A DNA stretch of 64,000 nt from Rhodobium orientis (GTDB lineage: Bacteria > Pseudomonadota > Alphaproteobacteria > Rhizobiales > Rhodobiaceae), in NCBI RefSeq assembly GCF_003258835.1, contig NZ_NPEV01000025.1, positions 1 through 64,000 of the forward strand, written 5' to 3'. The notes under the pieces were generated by a model. The model was given only the letters and a program-made list of their open reading frames with translations, was not told the origin of the DNA and ran no database searches. The position numbers were made by a program, and so were the translations under genes. Position 1 is the first letter of the stretch. Every line of letters starts with the position of its first letter. Shown here one piece after another: positions 7,861-17,404 of this stretch.

Positions 7861-9727
7861 CACGACAGGTCCCCGGCCCGAAGACGACGATGACGGCCTG
7901 GGGATCGACGGCCAGGTGTGCGCCGGCACCGGCGACGATGGCCTCCACCTCACCGCGCACGGCATCCGGATCGGTCTGCCGCAGGAGCGCGAAATCGTAG
8001 GCCTGGCCCTTGACCACCCTGGCGTCGGCCCCGAGCACGTGGCGCAGGTTTTCAAGGAACTGGCCACGCAGCTCGGCGAACCGCCGCGGCCCGTGCTCGC
8101 GCTCGATCTCCCGCTGGGCGGGATAGGAAATGTCGAGGAGCGCAAACGGCGTGCCCTCTTCGTTGAAGCGCCTGGCCTCGTCGTTGAGCGCGACGACCAG
8201 TTCCAGCGGCAGTTCGGCGAACCGCAGGGTCTGCTGGGCAAAGCCGAGGAACGCCCGGCCCGCTTCGACGAAGCCGCTGGCCTGGTCGGTGAAGCGGAAG
8301 CTCTCGACGTCGCGCGTGCGCACCGTATCGCCGTCCGCATGGGCCCCGCACGAAAGGCAGACGAACCCGACCGACGGTTCGGAGGTGGTGTGGCCGCACC
8401 CGCCGCAGACCACCATCGTTCCCGGCTTGTCGTAGTCGCGTCCGAACGAGGTCAGTTCGCGCCGGCATTTCGGGCAGACCAGCGCGTCGCCGCGGCGGAA
8501 ATCCGCCTCCGGTCCCTGATAGGCGCAGCGGTAGTGGTGCAGATAGGCCTCGTCGGAAAGGTTCGACGACCGGCACTCGGGGCACTCCTCGCGAACGTTG
8601 AAATGGGCCGAGCCGCAGGACGTGCATTCGTGGACGCGGTCGAAGAACGCCGCCGCCAGGAGGCCGCGCTCGACCAGCTTGCGGGCGGTCCCGGTAAGCC
8701 GCACCGGGTCCATCGTGCAATTGTAGGCGACCAGCATTGGCGAGCCGACGTCGTAGGACGGCGTCAGCGGCGCGTCGGCAACGAACATCCGGCCGAGCAA
8801 TTGCTCGCCCGGGTCCTCCGTATGGCGCAGGTCGGCATGCATCGAAGCGCGCCGGTCGTGGAACCCCTCGACGAGATCGCGCACGAGGTCGAGCCGGTCG
8901 CGGCCCAGCTTGGAGCAGTCGATGTCGGCCTTGCCGGAAAGCGTGCCGACCATGTCGATGACCGGCAGCAGATGCAGCGCCTGTGCCTGCCAGAGGGGAG
9001 CAAGGTCGGCCGGCGTCGCGGCGGCGCGCACCAGGACGGCATCGAACTCCCGGTCCCCGAGGCGCGCCTGAAGGCTGCGCGCGGCGAACCGACCGGCACC
9101 GAAATCGTCGGGCCAGCGAAGGAAATTGTAGCCGAGACCGTAGATCGGCGAGCTGTCGTCCTCGGCCGGCGGCGCCGGCGGGGGCGCCTCCGGCGCCAGC
9201 GCGGCCCCGGCTCCGTCCCGCCCCGCCGCGGAGGGGGACAGCGACCCGCCGCCCTCCACGACCTTGCAGATATCCTGGATATTAACGGGCTTCGGCACCA
9301 CCGCGTCGAAGCGCTCGCAATTGGCCTGGTGGGCCAGAAGACCCTCGATGTCTGCGGTGATGGCGACGAACCGGGGATGCGGCGCCTCGCCCGCCTCGTC
9401 GAGGAACCGCGAGACCACTTCCAGGCCGTTCATCTCCGGAAGATGGAAATCGAGCAACGCAACGTCATAGCTGCCCGACAGCAGGGCCTTGAGCGCGGCC
9501 GCTCCGTCGCCGGCGATGGTGACGCGGTGGCCGCGTTGCTCCAGGACCAGCTTAAGGAGGTCCTGGGTAATCGAACTGTCCTCTGCAATCAGAACGTTCG
9601 CCGCTGTCGCCGGCTCCGGTCGATCGTCTCCCCCGGTCAGCACCCCAGACTGTTCTACCAACTCAATCACCCCTTGCACGGCACCGTAATCGTCAGCGAC
9701 AAACTGACATGCAGCGCTTATGCCCAT
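7860..9727 (-). CDS. Response regulator with TackOD1-like zinc-ribbon and degenerate GGDEF domain; 3' end frameshifted
   Basis: About 622 residues. Residues 43-155 are a receiver domain with phosphoacceptor D93 (ALLDFHLPEMNG) and a C-terminal KP. A low-complexity proline/alanine linker follows. A middle domain then holds zinc-ribbon pairs near residues 363-455 (HECTSCGS, EECPECRS, LVCPKCRR, VVCGGCG, FVCLSCGA). The last part, about 500-620, resembles GGDEF, but the signature is GQAYD, so it should not make c-di-GMP. The set matches the TackOD1-type output module as I remember it. The frame lacks a stop: it runs out of phase through the glycosyltransferase gene. One extra G in the GGGG at 7871-7874 would give a C-terminus GPGDLS and a TGATG overlap. 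The start could also be TTG at 9808. Confidence 0.7.
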
Positions 9728-9949
9728 GTATAAAACGGATGCGCATATGCCTTGTATCCGTTCAATATAATTGTTTACAACTATAAGATGCCATTTTTGG
9801 GTAAACAAAACATGTAAGAATGCAACTATCAGAAGTAAGATATATTTAAAGACTTAATCATAATATCAATTTGAGTCATTTTTACTGCGAAGAAGAACAA
9901 TGCCGATTAGAGTGAATGAATTGACAGAGCGTCAAACGAGGAGAACACC
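9728..9949. promoter_or_regulatory. AT-rich divergent promoter region
   Basis: This 222-base AT-rich gap lies between the leftward polysaccharide genes and the rightward sensor-kinase genes and must hold both promoters. An inverted repeat TTGAC-AGAGC-GTCAA sits at 9921-9935, 15 bases before the kinase ATG and just ahead of the AGGAG site. At that position it could be an operator or a small translation-control hairpin. No clear sigma-54 or sigma-70 pair could be assigned with confidence. Confidence 0.4.
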
Positions 9950-12900
9950 ATGAAGGCACCCGCCCCCCGGCGCATTCCGCTGCTATCTGGAATTGCGACG
10001 AAGGTCGCCGTGTTCGCTGCCACGCTGGTGGTATTCACGGCGGTGACAGTGGGTGTCCTGCAATATCGCCAGCACGCCGCCTATTGGCAGGATCACGAGC
10101 GCCAGCGGCTCGACTTCGGGCTCAGGCAGGCCGCCCAGAACCTTCTCAACCTGGTCGAGACCGCCCGCCGGCAGGCGCTGGTCCTGGCCGGCACCCCGCC
10201 GATCCAGCGCATTGCCAGCGCCACGAAATTTGACGGCGTCGATCCGTTCAGCGGCGACGGCATCGAAACCTGGAAGGATCGCCTGACGCAGATCTTCCTG
10301 TCCCTGGCGCGCAGCAATCCCGAGCTCCTGCAGATCCGCTACATCCAGTTGGCCGATAACGGCAGGGAACTGGTCCGGGTCGACCGGATCGGCCCGAAGG
10401 TGGTGGCGATCCCCGACGAGAAGCTTCAGCAAAAGGGTGACAGGGACTACGTCACCGGAACCTTTGACGCGCCGCTCGGCTCGGTGCGTCTCTTCGGCAT
10501 AGACCTCAACCGCGAGCATGGGGCGGTCGAGATTCCGAAAAAGCCGGTGCTGCGCGTCGGAACGCCGATCTATGATGAAACCGGCCGCGCGTTCGGCCTC
10601 ATCGTCCTCAATATCGACATGCGCCCCGTGCTGGCCAAACTCCCGACCAATTTCGCGTCCGGGCGCACCTTTTACGTCACCAATGAGCGCGGCGACTACC
10701 TCGTCCATCCCGACGCGGAAAAGACCTTCGCCTTCGACTTCGGTGGCCAGAACCGGCTTCAGAACGATATCCCGCAGGTCGGCGCCCTGTTCGATCCGGT
10801 CGGCGGCGGCGGCCAGGAAAAGCCGGGCCAGGTGTCCGGCATCCTCAACGACAGCATCGCCGCCTTCCACAAGGTGTATTTCGACGCCTCGGACCCGGAC
10901 CGGTTCCTGATGATGGCCGCGTTCACGCCGGTCTCGCGCGTCTTTGCCGAGGACGCCGCCTCCCGCAACAAGACGATCGCCATCTCCGGGGCCTTGGCCA
11001 TTGTTGGCGCATTGCTGGCGATCTTCGCCGCCAGCCTGATCGTGCGGCCGCTGAAGCGCCTGACCGGCGCCACCGGGCAACTCGTTCAAGGCCACGCCCT
11101 GGAAGAAATCGACATTCCGACGGACAGGCCCGACGAGGTCGGCGAGCTCGGCCGCGCGTTCCGCAAGATGGCGGTGACGCTGCGCTTTCGCGAGGAAATG
11201 CTGACGGAAAAGCAGGAGAACATCCAGGCCATCCTGGAGACGGCCGTCAGCCCGATCATCGTCATCGACGAGAAGGGACGGATCGTCGACGCCAATCCGG
11301 CAACGACCACACTCTTCGGATATCCCTCCGAAACGCTCCTTGGATCGAATGTGTCCATGCTGATGACCGCCGAAGACCGCGCGGCCCATGACGGCCATCT
11401 GGAGCGCTATTGCAAAGGCAGCAAGCCGAACATCATGTCAAGCGGCCGCGAGGTGCTGGCCAGGCACGCCGACGGCAGGACCGTTCCGATCCACCTCGCC
11501 GTCAGTGAGGTACGGCGCGACGGATGCAGGCTTTTCGTCGGCATCCTCACCGATCTTTCCGAACGCTACCGCTCCGAACGCCTGAAGGACGAGTTCGTCT
11601 CCACCGTCAGCCACGAACTGCGCACGCCGCTGACCTCGATCAAGGGCTCGCTCGGACTGTTGAAGGCCGACGTTCTCGGCGATCTCTCGCCGCAGGCCAA
11701 GTCGATGATCTCCATTGCCCATGCCAATTGCGACCGGCTGGTGCGGCTGATCAACGACATGCTCGACATCGAGAAGATCCAGGCCGGCAAGATCACCTAC
11801 GACTTCAAGCGGATCGACCTGATCCCGTTCCTGGAACGCACGATCGAGGCCAACCGCTCCTATGGCGAGGAGTTCAACGTCGTCGTCCGCCTCGAACCCG
11901 GCGCACCCTGGGTCCAGGTCCAGGCGGACCGCGACCGCCTCGCCCAGGTCCTCACCAACCTGTTGTCGAATGCGGTCAAGCACTCCCCGTCCGGCGGCAC
12001 GGTGGAGGTCCGGGTCGCCGTTGACGGCGATCAGGTCCGGGTCAGCGTCGTCGACGATGGGCCCGGCATTCCGGCCGATTTCCGCGGCAAGATCTTCGGC
12101 AAGTTCTGCCAGGCCGACAGCGCCGACAACCGCCAGCGCGGCGGCAGCGGCCTCGGCCTGTCCATCGCCAAGGCGATCGTCGAGGACCATGGCGGCACGA
12201 TCGGCTACGACACCGAGACCGGCAAGGGAACGGAATTCCATTTCGACCTGCCGGCGCTGCCGCCCTCGATCGCGGGCCTGCCGCAACCGGGCGGCAACGA
12301 GGACGCCGCGCGCATCCTGATCTGCGAAGACGAGCCGGACATGCGCGCCCTCCTCAAGCTGATCGTGGAACGCATGGGCTTCAGCACCCAGACCTGCGCC
12401 AACGCGGCCGAGGCCAAGGAACTGCTGCAACAGCACCGGTTCGCCGCAATGACCCTGGACCTGGAGATGCCCGGCCAGAACGGGCTGCACCTGTTGTCGG
12501 AACTGCGCCGCGACTCCAAGACGCGGAACCTTCCGGTCATTGTCGTGTCGGCCTTCGCCGACGGGTCGGCGAGCGATACCGCCGAGAACCGGATGGATCA
12601 CGTCGACTGGCTGGCCAAGCCTATCGACGTCGCCCAGTTGAAGCTGTTCGTCGGCCGCGCCGCCAATCCCCGTTCCGACCTGGCGCCGCGCATCCTCCAT
12701 GTCGAGGACAACGAAGATCACCGCAGCATCATCGAGGCGGTGATCGGCGACCGGGCGCAGGTGGATTTCGCGTCCAGCATCCGCCAGGCGCGCCAGAAGC
12801 TTCTCATCAACGGCTATGACATCGTCATTCTCGACCTGGAACTGCCCGACGGGCACGGCCAGGAACTGCTGCCGATGATCGAGGCGATCGGTGAGGAGCG

Positions 12901-13099
12901 GCCGCATGTCCTGGTGTTCTCCGGCAGCGACCTGCCGGTCTTCCTCAGAGAGGACATCGACCAGAGCTTCGTCAAGTCGCAGGCGACCACGACGGCGATC
13001 CGCGAGGGCATAGCCGCGCTGCTGCACTCCCGGAACGGCTTCGATGAGACCGAAACAGACGCCGATCGACGGGTCGGCGAACACATGGCTGGGGAATGA
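9950..13099 (+). CDS. Hybrid sensor histidine kinase with two receiver domains
   Basis: A 1049-residue inner-membrane kinase. Order: transmembrane helix at about 17-39, large periplasmic sensor (about 40-340, dCache-like, with LVRVDR and YVTNERGDYLVHP), second helix at 343-366, HAMP 366-420, PAS 425-535, HisKA with phosphorylated H555 (VSHELRTPL), HATPase with NLLSNAVKH and GSGLGLSIAK, receiver 1 (787-905, D837 in TLDLEMPG) and receiver 2 (912-1030, D962 in ILDLELPD). The start follows a GAGGAGA site. It is followed after one base by a response regulator gene and then an Hpt gene, so a multistep His-Asp-His-Asp relay is likely. The divergent genes encode a receiver-type protein and polysaccharide enzymes, which are the likely output. 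Confidence 0.92.
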   Translation: MKAPAPRRIPLLSGIATKVAVFAATLVVFTAVTVGVLQYRQHAAYWQDHERQRLDFGLRQAAQNLLNLVETARRQALVLAGTPPIQRIASATKFDGVDPFSGDGIETWKDRLTQIFLSLARSNPELLQIRYIQLADNGRELVRVDRIGPKVVAIPDEKLQQKGDRDYVTGTFDAPLGSVRLFGIDLNREHGAVEIPKKPVLRVGTPIYDETGRAFGLIVLNIDMRPVLAKLPTNFASGRTFYVTNERGDYLVHPDAEKTFAFDFGGQNRLQNDIPQVGALFDPVGGGGQEKPGQVSGILNDSIAAFHKVYFDASDPDRFLMMAAFTPVSRVFAEDAASRNKTIAISGALAIVGALLAIFAASLIVRPLKRLTGATGQLVQGHALEEIDIPTDRPDEVGELGRAFRKMAVTLRFREEMLTEKQENIQAILETAVSPIIVIDEKGRIVDANPATTTLFGYPSETLLGSNVSMLMTAEDRAAHDGHLERYCKGSKPNIMSSGREVLARHADGRTVPIHLAVSEVRRDGCRLFVGILTDLSERYRSERLKDEFVSTVSHELRTPLTSIKGSLGLLKADVLGDLSPQAKSMISIAHANCDRLVRLINDMLDIEKIQAGKITYDFKRIDLIPFLERTIEANRSYGEEFNVVVRLEPGAPWVQVQADRDRLAQVLTNLLSNAVKHSPSGGTVEVRVAVDGDQVRVSVVDDGPGIPADFRGKIFGKFCQADSADNRQRGGSGLGLSIAKAIVEDHGGTIGYDTETGKGTEFHFDLPALPPSIAGLPQPGGNEDAARILICEDEPDMRALLKLIVERMGFSTQTCANAAEAKELLQQHRFAAMTLDLEMPGQNGLHLLSELRRDSKTRNLPVIVVSAFADGSASDTAENRMDHVDWLAKPIDVAQLKLFVGRAANPRSDLAPRILHVEDNEDHRSIIEAVIGDRAQVDFASSIRQARQKLLINGYDIVILDLELPDGHGQELLPMIEAIGEERPHVLVFSGSDLPVFLREDIDQSFVKSQATTTAIREGIAALLHSRNGFDETETDADRRVGEHMAGE

Positions 13100-13100
13100 G

Positions 13101-13529
13101 ATGAGCGACGAGCTGAAACGCATCACCTATGTGGAGGACGAGCCCGACATCCGGGCCGTCGCAGAACTCGCCCTGACGCAGATCGGCGGCTTCGAGCTCG
13201 ACGTCTGCGTCGACGGCTTCGACGCCCTGCGCAGGACACCCGACTTCCGTCCCGACCTGATCCTGCTCGACGTCATGATGCCGGGCATGGACGGCACCGA
13301 AACCCTCGCCAAGCTGCGCGAAATACCGGAACTGGCCGATGTGCCGGTCGTCTTCATGACGGCCAAGGCGCAGCGCCACGAAATCGCCGCGTTCCTGAAA
13401 CTCGGTGTTCTCTCCGTCATCCCCAAGCCGTTCGATCCGATGACGCTGTCCAGCGAACTGAGGGACATCTGGAACATGCGGATACTGAAAGACCAAGGAG
13501 CCCCGGACCATGCAGAACGAACTGCGTGA
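13101..13529 (+). CDS. Single-domain response regulator
   Basis: A 142-residue CheY-like protein consisting only of a receiver domain: acidic pair VEDEPD at residues 11-16, phosphoacceptor D57 (LILLDVMMPGMDG), FMTAKA and the conserved lysine-proline IPKPFD. It has no DNA-binding output, so it likely works through phosphotransfer or protein contact within the relay. It starts one base after the kinase stop codon, and its 3' end overlaps the Hpt gene by 20 bases. This indicates one transcript and coupled translation. Confidence 0.92.
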   Translation: MSDELKRITYVEDEPDIRAVAELALTQIGGFELDVCVDGFDALRRTPDFRPDLILLDVMMPGMDGTETLAKLREIPELADVPVVFMTAKAQRHEIAAFLKLGVLSVIPKPFDPMTLSSELRDIWNMRILKDQGAPDHAERTA

Positions 13530-13866
13530 ACTGATCAGCCGTCACTGCCTGACGCTGACGGTCGAGCTTGAGGACATCAGCCTGTGCCTCGCCCGGCTAG
13601 ATGCCCCGAACGCCCGTCCCGGTCCGGTCGTCGCCGAAGCGATCGGCCTGTCGCACAAGATCAAGGGCAGCAGCGGATCGCTCGGCTTTTCCAGCATCAG
13701 CGCCGCGGCCTCGCTGCTGGAACACTACCTGAAGGGCATCAACCCGGAGGCCGCGGCCTTGAGCAGAGAAGAGCAGGAGGGGATCCAGGACCACCTGTCC
13801 TGCCTCAACCGGCTGATCCACTCCGCCTCGCCGCAGGATTCCGCACTCTACAACGTGCAGATCTAG
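13510..13866 (+). CDS. Hpt (histidine phosphotransfer) domain protein
   Basis: A 118-residue, mostly helical protein with the Hpt signature LSHKIKGSSGSLGF; H49 is the expected phosphohistidine. It would pass phosphoryl groups between the receivers of the upstream hybrid kinase and the response regulators in this locus, including the receiver protein at 7860-9727. It overlaps the preceding regulator gene by 20 bases and is the last gene of the three-gene operon. The next gene, on the opposite strand, belongs to a different function. Confidence 0.88.
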   Translation: MQNELRELISRHCLTLTVELEDISLCLARLDAPNARPGPVVAEAIGLSHKIKGSSGSLGFSSISAAASLLEHYLKGINPEAAALSREEQEGIQDHLSCLNRLIHSASPQDSALYNVQI

Positions 13867-13887
13867 CCCGCCTCAGGGAACGCCCGC

Positions 13888-14670
13888 TCAGGCGACGTCC
13901 TTCATGAAGTCGCGGAACCGGTCGGACGGCGGATTGGCGAACATCTCCGCCGGATCGCCGTCGTGGGCGATACGGCCGTCGTCCATGAAGATCAGCCGCG
14001 TGCCGACGCTGTTGGCGAACGCCATCTCGTGGGTGACGACGATCATCGTCATGCCTTCCAGCGCCAGCGCCCGCATCACGCCCAGCACCTCGCCGCGCAG
14101 CTCCGGATCGAGCGCCGAGGTCGGCTCGTCGAACAGCATCAGTTTCGGTCCGACGGCGAGCGCCCGGGCAATCGCCACGCGCTGCTGCTGGCCGCCGGAG
14201 AGTTCGTCCGGATAGTGGCCGCCGCGGTCGGCGAGCCCGACCCGGGCGAGCAGCTCGTCGGCCGTGGCGAGCGCCTCGTCCTTGGCCTTGCCGCGGGCGC
14301 GCCGGGCGCCGAAGGCAACGTTCTCGCGCGCCGTCATATGCGGGAACAGGTTGAACTGCTGGAACACCATGCCGGCCTCGACCCGCACCTTGCGCAGGTC
14401 CGTCTTCGGATCGGACATGTCGAACTGGTTCTCGATGATGAGCCGGCCGGCGCTGATCGTCTCAAGCCCGTTGATGCAGCGCAGCAGCGTCGACTTGCCG
14501 GAGCCGGACGGGCCGACGATGACCACCACCTCGCCCTGGTCGATGGTCAGCTCGATGTCTTTCAGGACCTTCACCTCGCCGAAATTCTTGTCGACGTGCT
14601 GGAAGCGCACCAGGCCCTTCATCTTCGCGCCGTTGCCGGCGGCCTCAATGGTCGTCTCAGTATCTGTCAT
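13888..14670 (-). CDS. Polar amino acid ABC transporter ATP-binding protein
   Basis: A 260-residue ATPase of the GlnQ/HisP type. It has Walker [10 protein letters not shown], the Q-loop [11 protein letters not shown], the signature [15 protein letters not shown], Walker [12 protein letters not shown] and the H-loop histidine in VTHEM. It powers import by the permease encoded just upstream. Its start codon at 14670 overlaps the permease stop (ATGA), so the two are translated together. A second possible start, MKGLVRFQ, lies 16 codons in and would remove a non-conserved leader. Confidence 0.92.
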   Translation of the reverse strand: MTDTETTIEAAGNGAKMKGLVRFQHVDKNFGEVKVLKDIELTIDQGEVVVIVGPSGSGKSTLLRCINGLETISAGRLIIENQFDMSDPKTDLRKVRVEAGMVFQQFNLFPHMTARENVAFGARRARGKAKDEALATADELLARVGLADRGGHYPDELSGGQQQRVAIARALAVGPKLMLFDEPTSALDPELRGEVLGVMRALALEGMTMIVVTHEMAFANSVGTRLIFMDDGRIAHDGDPAEMFANPPSDRFRDFMKDVA

Positions 14671-15323
14671 AGGATCCGGATCCGCCTTTCGAGCAGCCGC
14701 AGCAGATAGGCGAGGATGGTGGTGACGGCGAGATAGATCAGCGCCACGGAGGTCCACACTTCCAGCGCCCGGAAATTGGTGGCGATGATCTCCTGGCCCT
14801 GGCGGGTCAGTTCGCCGACGCCGATGACGATGAACAGCGAGGTGTCCTTCAGGCTGATGATCACCTGATTGCCGAGCGGCGGCACCATGCGCCGGAACGC
14901 CAGCGGGCCGACGATATAGACGATGTTCTGCCAGGAGCTGACGCCGAGCGCCTTGCCGGCCTCGATCAGCCCCTTGTTGATGGACAGCACCGCGCCGCGC
15001 ACGATCTCCGCGATATAGGCGCCGGAGTTGAGCACGATCGCGAAGATCGCCGCATAGAGCGCCGCGACCCGAAGGCCGGTCGCCAGCGGCAGCGCGAAAT
15101 AGATGAACATGACCTGGACCACCAGCGGCGTGCCGCGGATGACCTCGATATAGATCATGGCGATGCCGTTGATGAGGACATTGCCGTAGACCCGGGCCAG
15201 GCCGGCAAGCACGCCGAGCGCGATGCCGCCGACGACCCCGAGGAAGGTGATCTGCAGCGTCAGCGCCAGCCCCTCCATCAGGACGGGGATCGAGTCGACG
15301 ACGACGTCGAATTGGAAATCCAT
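14667..15323 (-). CDS. Polar amino acid ABC transporter permease (HisM/GlnP type)
   Basis: A 218-residue inner-membrane permease with about five helices and the EAA loop [20 protein letters not shown] that docks on the ATPase. The segment [12 protein letters not shown] is a hallmark of the amino acid subfamily. Only one permease gene is present, so it probably works as a homodimer. The ATG at 15323 lies five bases after a GAGG site and is preferred over a GTG two codons upstream. It is separated from the binding-protein gene by a 164-base gap containing a stable hairpin. Confidence 0.9.
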   Translation of the reverse strand: MDFQFDVVVDSIPVLMEGLALTLQITFLGVVGGIALGVLAGLARVYGNVLINGIAMIYIEVIRGTPLVVQVMFIYFALPLATGLRVAALYAAIFAIVLNSGAYIAEIVRGAVLSINKGLIEAGKALGVSSWQNIVYIVGPLAFRRMVPPLGNQVIISLKDTSLFIVIGVGELTRQGQEIIATNFRALEVWTSVALIYLAVTTILAYLLRLLERRIRIL

Positions 15324-15449
15324 CAGCACCTCGCCGGAAAATGGGCGTCGGGCCGGACGGGCGCCTTAGGGGAGGCAGGCGCCGGGCCGGCCGGTGGGCA
15401 TCGGGGTGGGGCCTCGGGCCGCAACCCTTCGGGACGCGCGGCCGAAAAG

Positions 15450-15477
15450 GCCGGCGGCGAACATGTCCGCCGCCGGC
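15450..15477 (-). terminator. GC-rich hairpin between binding-protein and permease genes
   Basis: Perfect 10-base arms GCCGGCGGCG (15450-15459) and CGCCGCCGGC (15468-15477) enclose the loop AACATGTC, 10 bases beyond the binding-protein stop codon. There is no long T-tract. Such hairpins usually stabilise or partly terminate the transcript so that the abundant binding protein is made in excess over the membrane subunits. Confidence 0.6.
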
Positions 15478-15487
15478 TGAGGTTACA

Positions 15488-16240
15488 TTACGAAGGGTCC
15501 TTGCCGAACCACTTCTTGTAGATCTTGGCGTAGGTGCCGTCCTCGATGATCTCCAGGAGGGCGATGTTGAACTTCTCGCGCAGCTCGCTGCCGGCCGGGA
15601 ACGCCATGCCGTAGGTCTGGGCTTCCATCTCCGGGCCAACCGCCTTCATGGCGTCGCCGCCGGCGGTCTTGATGTAGTAGAGGATGTTCGGCGCGTCGTA
15701 GAGGGTGACGTCCGCATTGCCCGAGCGCACCTCCAGATAGGCGCCGTCGATGTTCGGGAACTGCTTGATCTCGCCGGCGCCGAACTTCTTGGCGATGTCG
15801 ACGCTGGTGGTGCCGGTCTTAACGGCGACGATCTTGCCCTTCATGTCTTCCGGCGCGTTGATGTCGTCGGTTTCCGACCGCACCATCATCAAGACGGAGG
15901 TGTTGTAGTAGGGATGGGAGAAGTCGATCGCCTTCTCACGCTCCGCCTTGATGGTCATGCCGGCGATCGCCATGTCGATATTGCCGGTCTGCAGCGCCGG
16001 GATGATGCCGTTGAAGTCCATCGGCTTCAGCTCGTAGGTGATGCCGATGCGCTTGGTCAGCTCGTCGATCATGTCGATGTCGAAGCCGACATATTCGCCG
16101 TCCTTGCTGAACTCGAACGGCACGAAGGCGGTGTCGGTGGCGACCGCAATATCGGCGGCCGCGGCTCCGCCGATCATGGTCGCGGAAAGGGCCGCCGCGG
16201 CGAGCGCGGTACGGGAGCGGGATAGAAGTTTTTTCAGCAT
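15488..16240 (-). CDS. Periplasmic amino acid-binding protein of the ABC transporter
   Basis: A 250-residue family 3 solute-binding protein. It starts with a Sec signal peptide (MLKKLLSRSRTALAAAALSA, cleaved after GGAAAA). The mature domain then has VPFEFSKDGEYVGFDIDMID, the ligand arginine region IAGMTIKAEREKAIDFSHPYY and a second-lobe aspartate in NADVTLYD. It captures a polar amino acid or similar compound for the permease and ATPase downstream. The ATG at 16240 follows an AGGAGA site; an in-frame ATG 60 bases upstream would spoil the signal peptide. A hydrolase acting on N-carbamoyl amino acids is encoded immediately upstream, so the ligand may be a carbamoyl or D-amino acid. That is inference. 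Confidence 0.88.
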   Translation of the reverse strand: MLKKLLSRSRTALAAAALSATMIGGAAAADIAVATDTAFVPFEFSKDGEYVGFDIDMIDELTKRIGITYELKPMDFNGIIPALQTGNIDMAIAGMTIKAEREKAIDFSHPYYNTSVLMMVRSETDDINAPEDMKGKIVAVKTGTTSVDIAKKFGAGEIKQFPNIDGAYLEVRSGNADVTLYDAPNILYYIKTAGGDAMKAVGPEMEAQTYGMAFPAGSELREKFNIALLEIIEDGTYAKIYKKWFGKDPS

Positions 16241-16296
16241 CCGGATGGTTCTCCTGTGGTTCGTTCGGCGAAGAAGGACCGTTCGGTCCTCCGGTC

Positions 16297-17289
16297 TCAA
16301 AATTCCGGCTTCGTCAGCGGCCGGTTCTCATTGGCAGGCACCGGCTCCGGGTCCGGAGGCGCGACGGTGCCGGCCGTGGACGTGATCAGCGAATAGTGTT
16401 CGGGTCGCCGGTGGCGGGCAAAATCGAAGACGGCGGTCTTCGACAGCCGCGTCAGGTCGAGGTCGCAGCGGCAAAAGGCGATCTCGTCGCCGTCGGTGGC
16501 GCACATGGCGACGATCTCGCCGGTCGGCGAGATGATCGCGCTCTGGCCGACCATCGCCCAGTCGTCCTCGACGCCGGCCTTGGCGACGCCGACGACCCAG
16601 GTCCCGTTCTGGTAGGCGCCGGCCTGCATCGGCAGGTGGTTGTGGAAGTTGGCGAGGTGGTCGTGCTCAGGCGCCATCGGATTGTGGACGCAGGTGTTGT
16701 AGCCGCAAAGGATCATCTCCGCGCCCTGCAGGCCGAGCACCCGGTAGGATTCCGGCCAGCGCCGGTCGTTGCAGATGATGACCCCGAAGACGCCGCCCTC
16801 GTGCCGGAAGGCGCGGAACCCCTTGTCGCCGACCTCGAAATACATCTTCTCAAGGTCCTGGATCGGATAGTCCGGCCGGTAGTCCTCGTGGCCCGGCAGG
16901 TGCACCTTGCGGTATTTGTGGACGATGCGGCCGGTCCGATCGACGACGATCGCCGTATTGTAGCGCCGCTTCCTGCCGCCCTCATGGGCGATTTCCGCAT
17001 AGCCGAGGTGAAAGCCGATGCCGAGCTCAGCGGCCGTCTCGAACAGCGGCCTTGTGACCTCGCTCGGCATCTCCGTCTCGAAATAGGTGGCTTCCAGCTC
17101 CGCTTCGTCGGCGATGTACCATTTGGTGAAGAAGGCCGTCAGCGCCAGCTCGGGAAAGACAACGAGGTCGGCCTTGAGCGAGTGGGCCTCGCGCATGAGC
17201 GCGACCATCCTTGCGACCGTCTTCGGCTTTGCGTCGTTCCTGGAGACCGGGCCCATCTGGGCGGCGGCGACGCGGACGATCCTCGACAA
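16297..17289 (-). CDS. N-carbamoyl-D-amino acid hydrolase (nitrilase superfamily)
   Basis: A 330-residue carbon-nitrogen hydrolase. The catalytic triad is visible: E47 (VVFPELAL), K128 (RKVHLPGHED) and C173 (IICNDRRWPES). The surrounding sequence and spacing match D-carbamoylase of Agrobacterium, in which E47, K127 and C172 act. It releases CO2 and ammonia from N-carbamoyl-D-amino acids to give D-amino acids, a step in hydantoin use. No hydantoinase gene is in view. It heads a leftward operon with the amino acid ABC transporter, 56 bases upstream of the binding-protein gene, and is divergent from an RpiR regulator. The C-terminal extension of about 25 residues is proline-rich. Another N-carbamoyl or amide substrate is possible. 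Confidence 0.85.
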   Translation of the reverse strand: MSRIVRVAAAQMGPVSRNDAKPKTVARMVALMREAHSLKADLVVFPELALTAFFTKWYIADEAELEATYFETEMPSEVTRPLFETAAELGIGFHLGYAEIAHEGGRKRRYNTAIVVDRTGRIVHKYRKVHLPGHEDYRPDYPIQDLEKMYFEVGDKGFRAFRHEGGVFGVIICNDRRWPESYRVLGLQGAEMILCGYNTCVHNPMAPEHDHLANFHNHLPMQAGAYQNGTWVVGVAKAGVEDDWAMVGQSAIISPTGEIVAMCATDGDEIAFCRCDLDLTRLSKTAVFDFARHRRPEHYSLITSTAGTVAPPDPEPVPANENRPLTKPEF

Positions 17290-17404
17290 GCTTTACCCCC
17301 GGCGCATTGACTGCTGGTGCACAATTTATAGACAGATTAAATTGCGCTCATCGTTTGGGCACTGTATGACGCAGACGTTCCATGAGTCAAAGGCAAAAGA
17401 AACG

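Noticed and set aside
7802-9733. 643-residue rightward open frame
   Set aside because: Antisense of the receiver/zinc-ribbon gene, without any recognisable domain; it is open because of high GC content.
17307-17332. Sigma-70 promoter for the RpiR gene (TTGACT and TATAGA)
   Set aside because: The spacing between the two hexamers is 14 bases, too short for a confident call.
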